Assembly (NCBI GenBank): GCA_021790075.1
Contig: JAJYIN010000103.1
Location: 1 to 7,686, forward strand
Direction of reading: 5' to 3'
Origin: Actinomycetes bacterium
GTDB taxonomy: Bacteria; Actinomycetota; Thermoleophilia; BMS3ABIN01
DNA: 7,686 bases
This document shows positions 6,455 to 7,686 of the stretch, piece after piece; positions within the stretch are counted from its first letter, which is position 1; every line of letters starts with the position of its first letter. The notes under the pieces were generated by a model. The model made no database searches. It saw only the letters and a program-made list of their open reading frames with translations, and was not told the origin of the DNA. Position numbers and translations under genes: made by a program.

Positions 6455-6473
6455 ATTTATCTTTTCCCCGCTG

Positions 6474-6490
6474 GCAGGCAACTTGCCGGC
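6474..6490. promoter_or_regulatory. Inverted repeat, possible operator between divergent genes
   Basis: GGCAA-C-TTGCC (6477-6487) is a perfect 11-base palindrome around one central base. It extends to 17 bases as GC.GGCAACTTGCC.GC with one mismatched pair. It sits just downstream of the minus-strand TATAAT, near the expected transcription start, which is where a repressor of the GT4 operon could bind. No regulator gene is in the window. Confidence 0.3.
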
Positions 6491-6498
6491 GACAACGA

Positions 6499-6528
6499 AT
6501 TATAGGATTTTTTCTGTTGGTCGGCCAG
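6499..6528 (-). promoter_or_regulatory. Probable sigma70-type promoter for the GT4/GT26 operon
   Basis: The minus strand carries a perfect TATAAT (6504-6499). Upstream, CTGGCC with 18-base spacing (6528-6523), or TGGCCG with 17-base spacing (6527-6522), gives a weak -35, each matching three of six consensus bases. Transcription would start near 6492 and give a leader of roughly 85 bases before the GT4 ATG. The + strand of this region shows no comparably good promoter for the lipoprotein gene. Confidence 0.42.
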
Positions 6529-6553
6529 AGAAGGCGAAAGAAAGGGGGCGGCA

Positions 6554-7654
6554 ATGAAGAAAGCGTGGATGACAGCGGCATTGCTGGCGGCCGTTCTGGT
6601 GGCGGTGCCGGCCCTGTCCGGTTGTGGCGGGACGGACCCGAGTACCGCGATAAACAATGCCATACAGAACCAGAAGAACATCAAGTCGGAGCATGCCGAC
6701 GTCAATATGACCGTCAACGTCCAGGGCGACCTCTCGGCGCTGGGGGCTCAGTACAAGGACCTGCTGCCGCTGTCGGTGACGATCAAGGCCAGCGCCGACG
6801 CTGACAACACCGATCCCAACAACCCCAAGGCCCAGGGAAATTTCTCCGTCACCGGCCTGGACAAGGTGAGCACGTTGATGGACAGCAATACGGCCGCCCT
6901 GATCGGCGCCCTGGCCAGCATTGATTTCGTGGTCGTGGACCAGCATCTGTACGCCAAGATCAACGGCACCTGGTATGATGCCGGCGGCGCCCAGAGCCTC
7001 GGCGGCCTCGCCGGCGGGATGACGACCGGAATAACCGATACCTCGACGAGCGGCAACGCCAGCTGCTTCCAGAATGCGCTGTCGGACACGAGCAAATTCG
7101 GCGCCTCACAGATCCTGTCGAACATTCAGGATGTGGGCAGCGAGAGCATCGCCGGCCAGAACTCGCGCCACTTCACAGCCGACATCAATACCAACAACAT
7201 CATCACCCAGCTCGCCAACACGGCGCGTGACTGCGGCCAGCCCGAGGCGGCCGGCGGCCTCGACGCCGCCAAGTCCCAGATTGCCGGCCTTTTCAAGTCG
7301 CTCAAGGCCGACATCTGGGTCGGTGATGACAACAATCTGACACAGGTCAAGTTACATATGGAACTAAACCCGCAAATGCTCGCGTCGCTGGCGTCCGGCC
7401 TTGGCGGCAGTGCTGCCGGCAGCGAGGCCCAGGCGCTCACAGGACTGAGCATGGACCTGACAGTGACGCAGTCCCAGTTCAACCAGAGCTTCGCGATCAC
7501 GAAGCCTTCTGGCACGATCGTACCCATCGATCAACTGCCGCTGTTGGGGCAGCTGGGAGTGGGATCGATGCTGGGCGGCGACACCAGCGGCCTGGGAGGA
7601 CTGGGAGGCCTGGGGGGCGACACGGGCATCAATGTGCCCAGCGGATCCCTGTAA
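6554..7654 (+). CDS. Secreted lipoprotein, LppX/LprG-like
   Basis: A 366-residue exported lipoprotein. Basic N-terminus 'MKKAW', hydrophobic core to about residue 20, and lipobox 'LSGC' with lipidated Cys24 show it is anchored to the outer face of the cytoplasmic membrane. The start is firm: AGGGGG (6543-6548) lies five bases before the ATG. The body has 'IDFVVVDQHLYAKINGTWYD' (123-142), 'IAGQNSRHFTADINTNNI' (199-216), 'LKADIWVGDDNNLTQVKLHM' (250-269) and 'FNQSFAITKPSG' (309-320). This strand order (a 'VVD..LY.K..GTWYD' strand, a 'ragged' transport strand, a 'WVG.D..L' strand and a closing 'F...ITKP' strand) is what I associate with LppX/LprAFG lipoproteins, which have a lipid-binding pocket. 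Cys171 and Cys227 could form a disulfide. It is longer than typical LprG proteins, with an added Gly/Leu-rich C-terminus. A role in carrying a glycolipid made by the neighbouring glycosyltransferases is only a guess. Confidence 0.8.
   Translation: MKKAWMTAALLAAVLVAVPALSGCGGTDPSTAINNAIQNQKNIKSEHADVNMTVNVQGDLSALGAQYKDLLPLSVTIKASADADNTDPNNPKAQGNFSVTGLDKVSTLMDSNTAALIGALASIDFVVVDQHLYAKINGTWYDAGGAQSLGGLAGGMTTGITDTSTSGNASCFQNALSDTSKFGASQILSNIQDVGSESIAGQNSRHFTADINTNNIITQLANTARDCGQPEAAGGLDAAKSQIAGLFKSLKADIWVGDDNNLTQVKLHMELNPQMLASLASGLGGSAAGSEAQALTGLSMDLTVTQSQFNQSFAITKPSGTIVPIDQLPLLGQLGVGSMLGGDTSGLGGLGGLGGDTGINVPSGSL
7592..7618 (+). repeat. Three tandem 9-base units coding LGG
   Basis: CTGGGAGGA, CTGGGAGGC and CTGGGGGGC follow one another and encode Leu-Gly-Gly three times. 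The array is flanked by two copies of GGCGACAC (7577-7584 and 7616-7623). It lies near the C-terminus of the lipoprotein and looks like a slippage-prone flexible linker or tail. Confidence 0.7.
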
Positions 7655-7686
7655 CGGACTGAAATACCACTGTTCTGCTGAATAGC

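Noticed and set aside
6439..6465. Hairpin read as a + strand intrinsic terminator
   Set aside because: No + strand gene ends here, and the T-rich stretch after the stem is interrupted; it fits better as a leader structure of the minus-strand operon.
6483..6511. + strand promoter for the lipoprotein (TTGCCG with TAGGAT or GATTTT)
   Set aside because: TAGGAT is only 14 bases from the -35 and GATTTT matches the consensus poorly, so neither pair is convincing.
6500..6946. Minus-strand open frame across the lipoprotein start
   Set aside because: Antisense to a gene with a clear lipobox and Shine-Dalgarno; the translated text has no recognisable family.
7655..7686. Terminator after the lipoprotein
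   Set aside because: The 32 remaining bases contain no clear GC stem or T-run; any terminator lies beyond the window.

Overview
The window is an envelope or extracellular polysaccharide (glycan) region. It comes from a moderately high-GC bacterium whose genes are packed tightly and often overlap. I lean towards a deep-branching actinobacterial lineage for two reasons: the last gene is a lipoprotein of the kind seen in LppX/LprG-like actinobacterial proteins, and the epimerase tail ends in an 'EDFETPF'-type extension. This placement is an inference from style and not from a marker gene.

Left block (1-2977, + strand): the 3' end of an RmlC-type dTDP-4-dehydrorhamnose 3,5-epimerase overlaps an NAD(P)-dependent sugar-nucleotide epimerase/reductase of the extended SDR type. 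A 41-base gap separates this from a GtrB/DPM1-like polyprenyl-phosphate glycosyltransferase, which overlaps a second family-2 glycosyltransferase by the ATGA tetranucleotide. The overlaps and short gaps suggest one operon that finishes a deoxy-sugar nucleotide and then uses nucleotide sugars.

Middle (2990-4426, - strand): a multi-spanning GT-C-type membrane glycosyltransferase resembling GT87 converges on the left operon, with only 12 bases between the two stop codons. It is much more AT-rich than the genes to its right. The lipid-linked sugar made by the GtrB-like enzyme is the sort of donor that GT-C enzymes use, so these two genes may act together.

Right block (4427-6405, - strand): a GT4 glycosyltransferase and a WecG/TagA/CpsF (GT26) glycosyltransferase overlap by ATGA and are probably co-transcribed. 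A small GC hairpin followed by TTTT lies at the end of the pair. These look like cytoplasmic enzymes that assemble a lipid-linked oligosaccharide.

Right end (6406-7686): a 148-base divergent intergenic region carries a perfect minus-strand TATAAT, an inverted repeat and a leader hairpin. It is followed by a 366-residue secreted lipoprotein on the + strand with a short LGG tandem repeat near its C-terminus. I see no RNA genes, CRISPR arrays, insertion sequences or phage genes. Nothing here amounts to a clearly new system; the most interesting points are the possible ascarylose-like sugar pathway, the GtrB/GT-C pairing, the composition break, and the regulatory structure of the intergenic regions.
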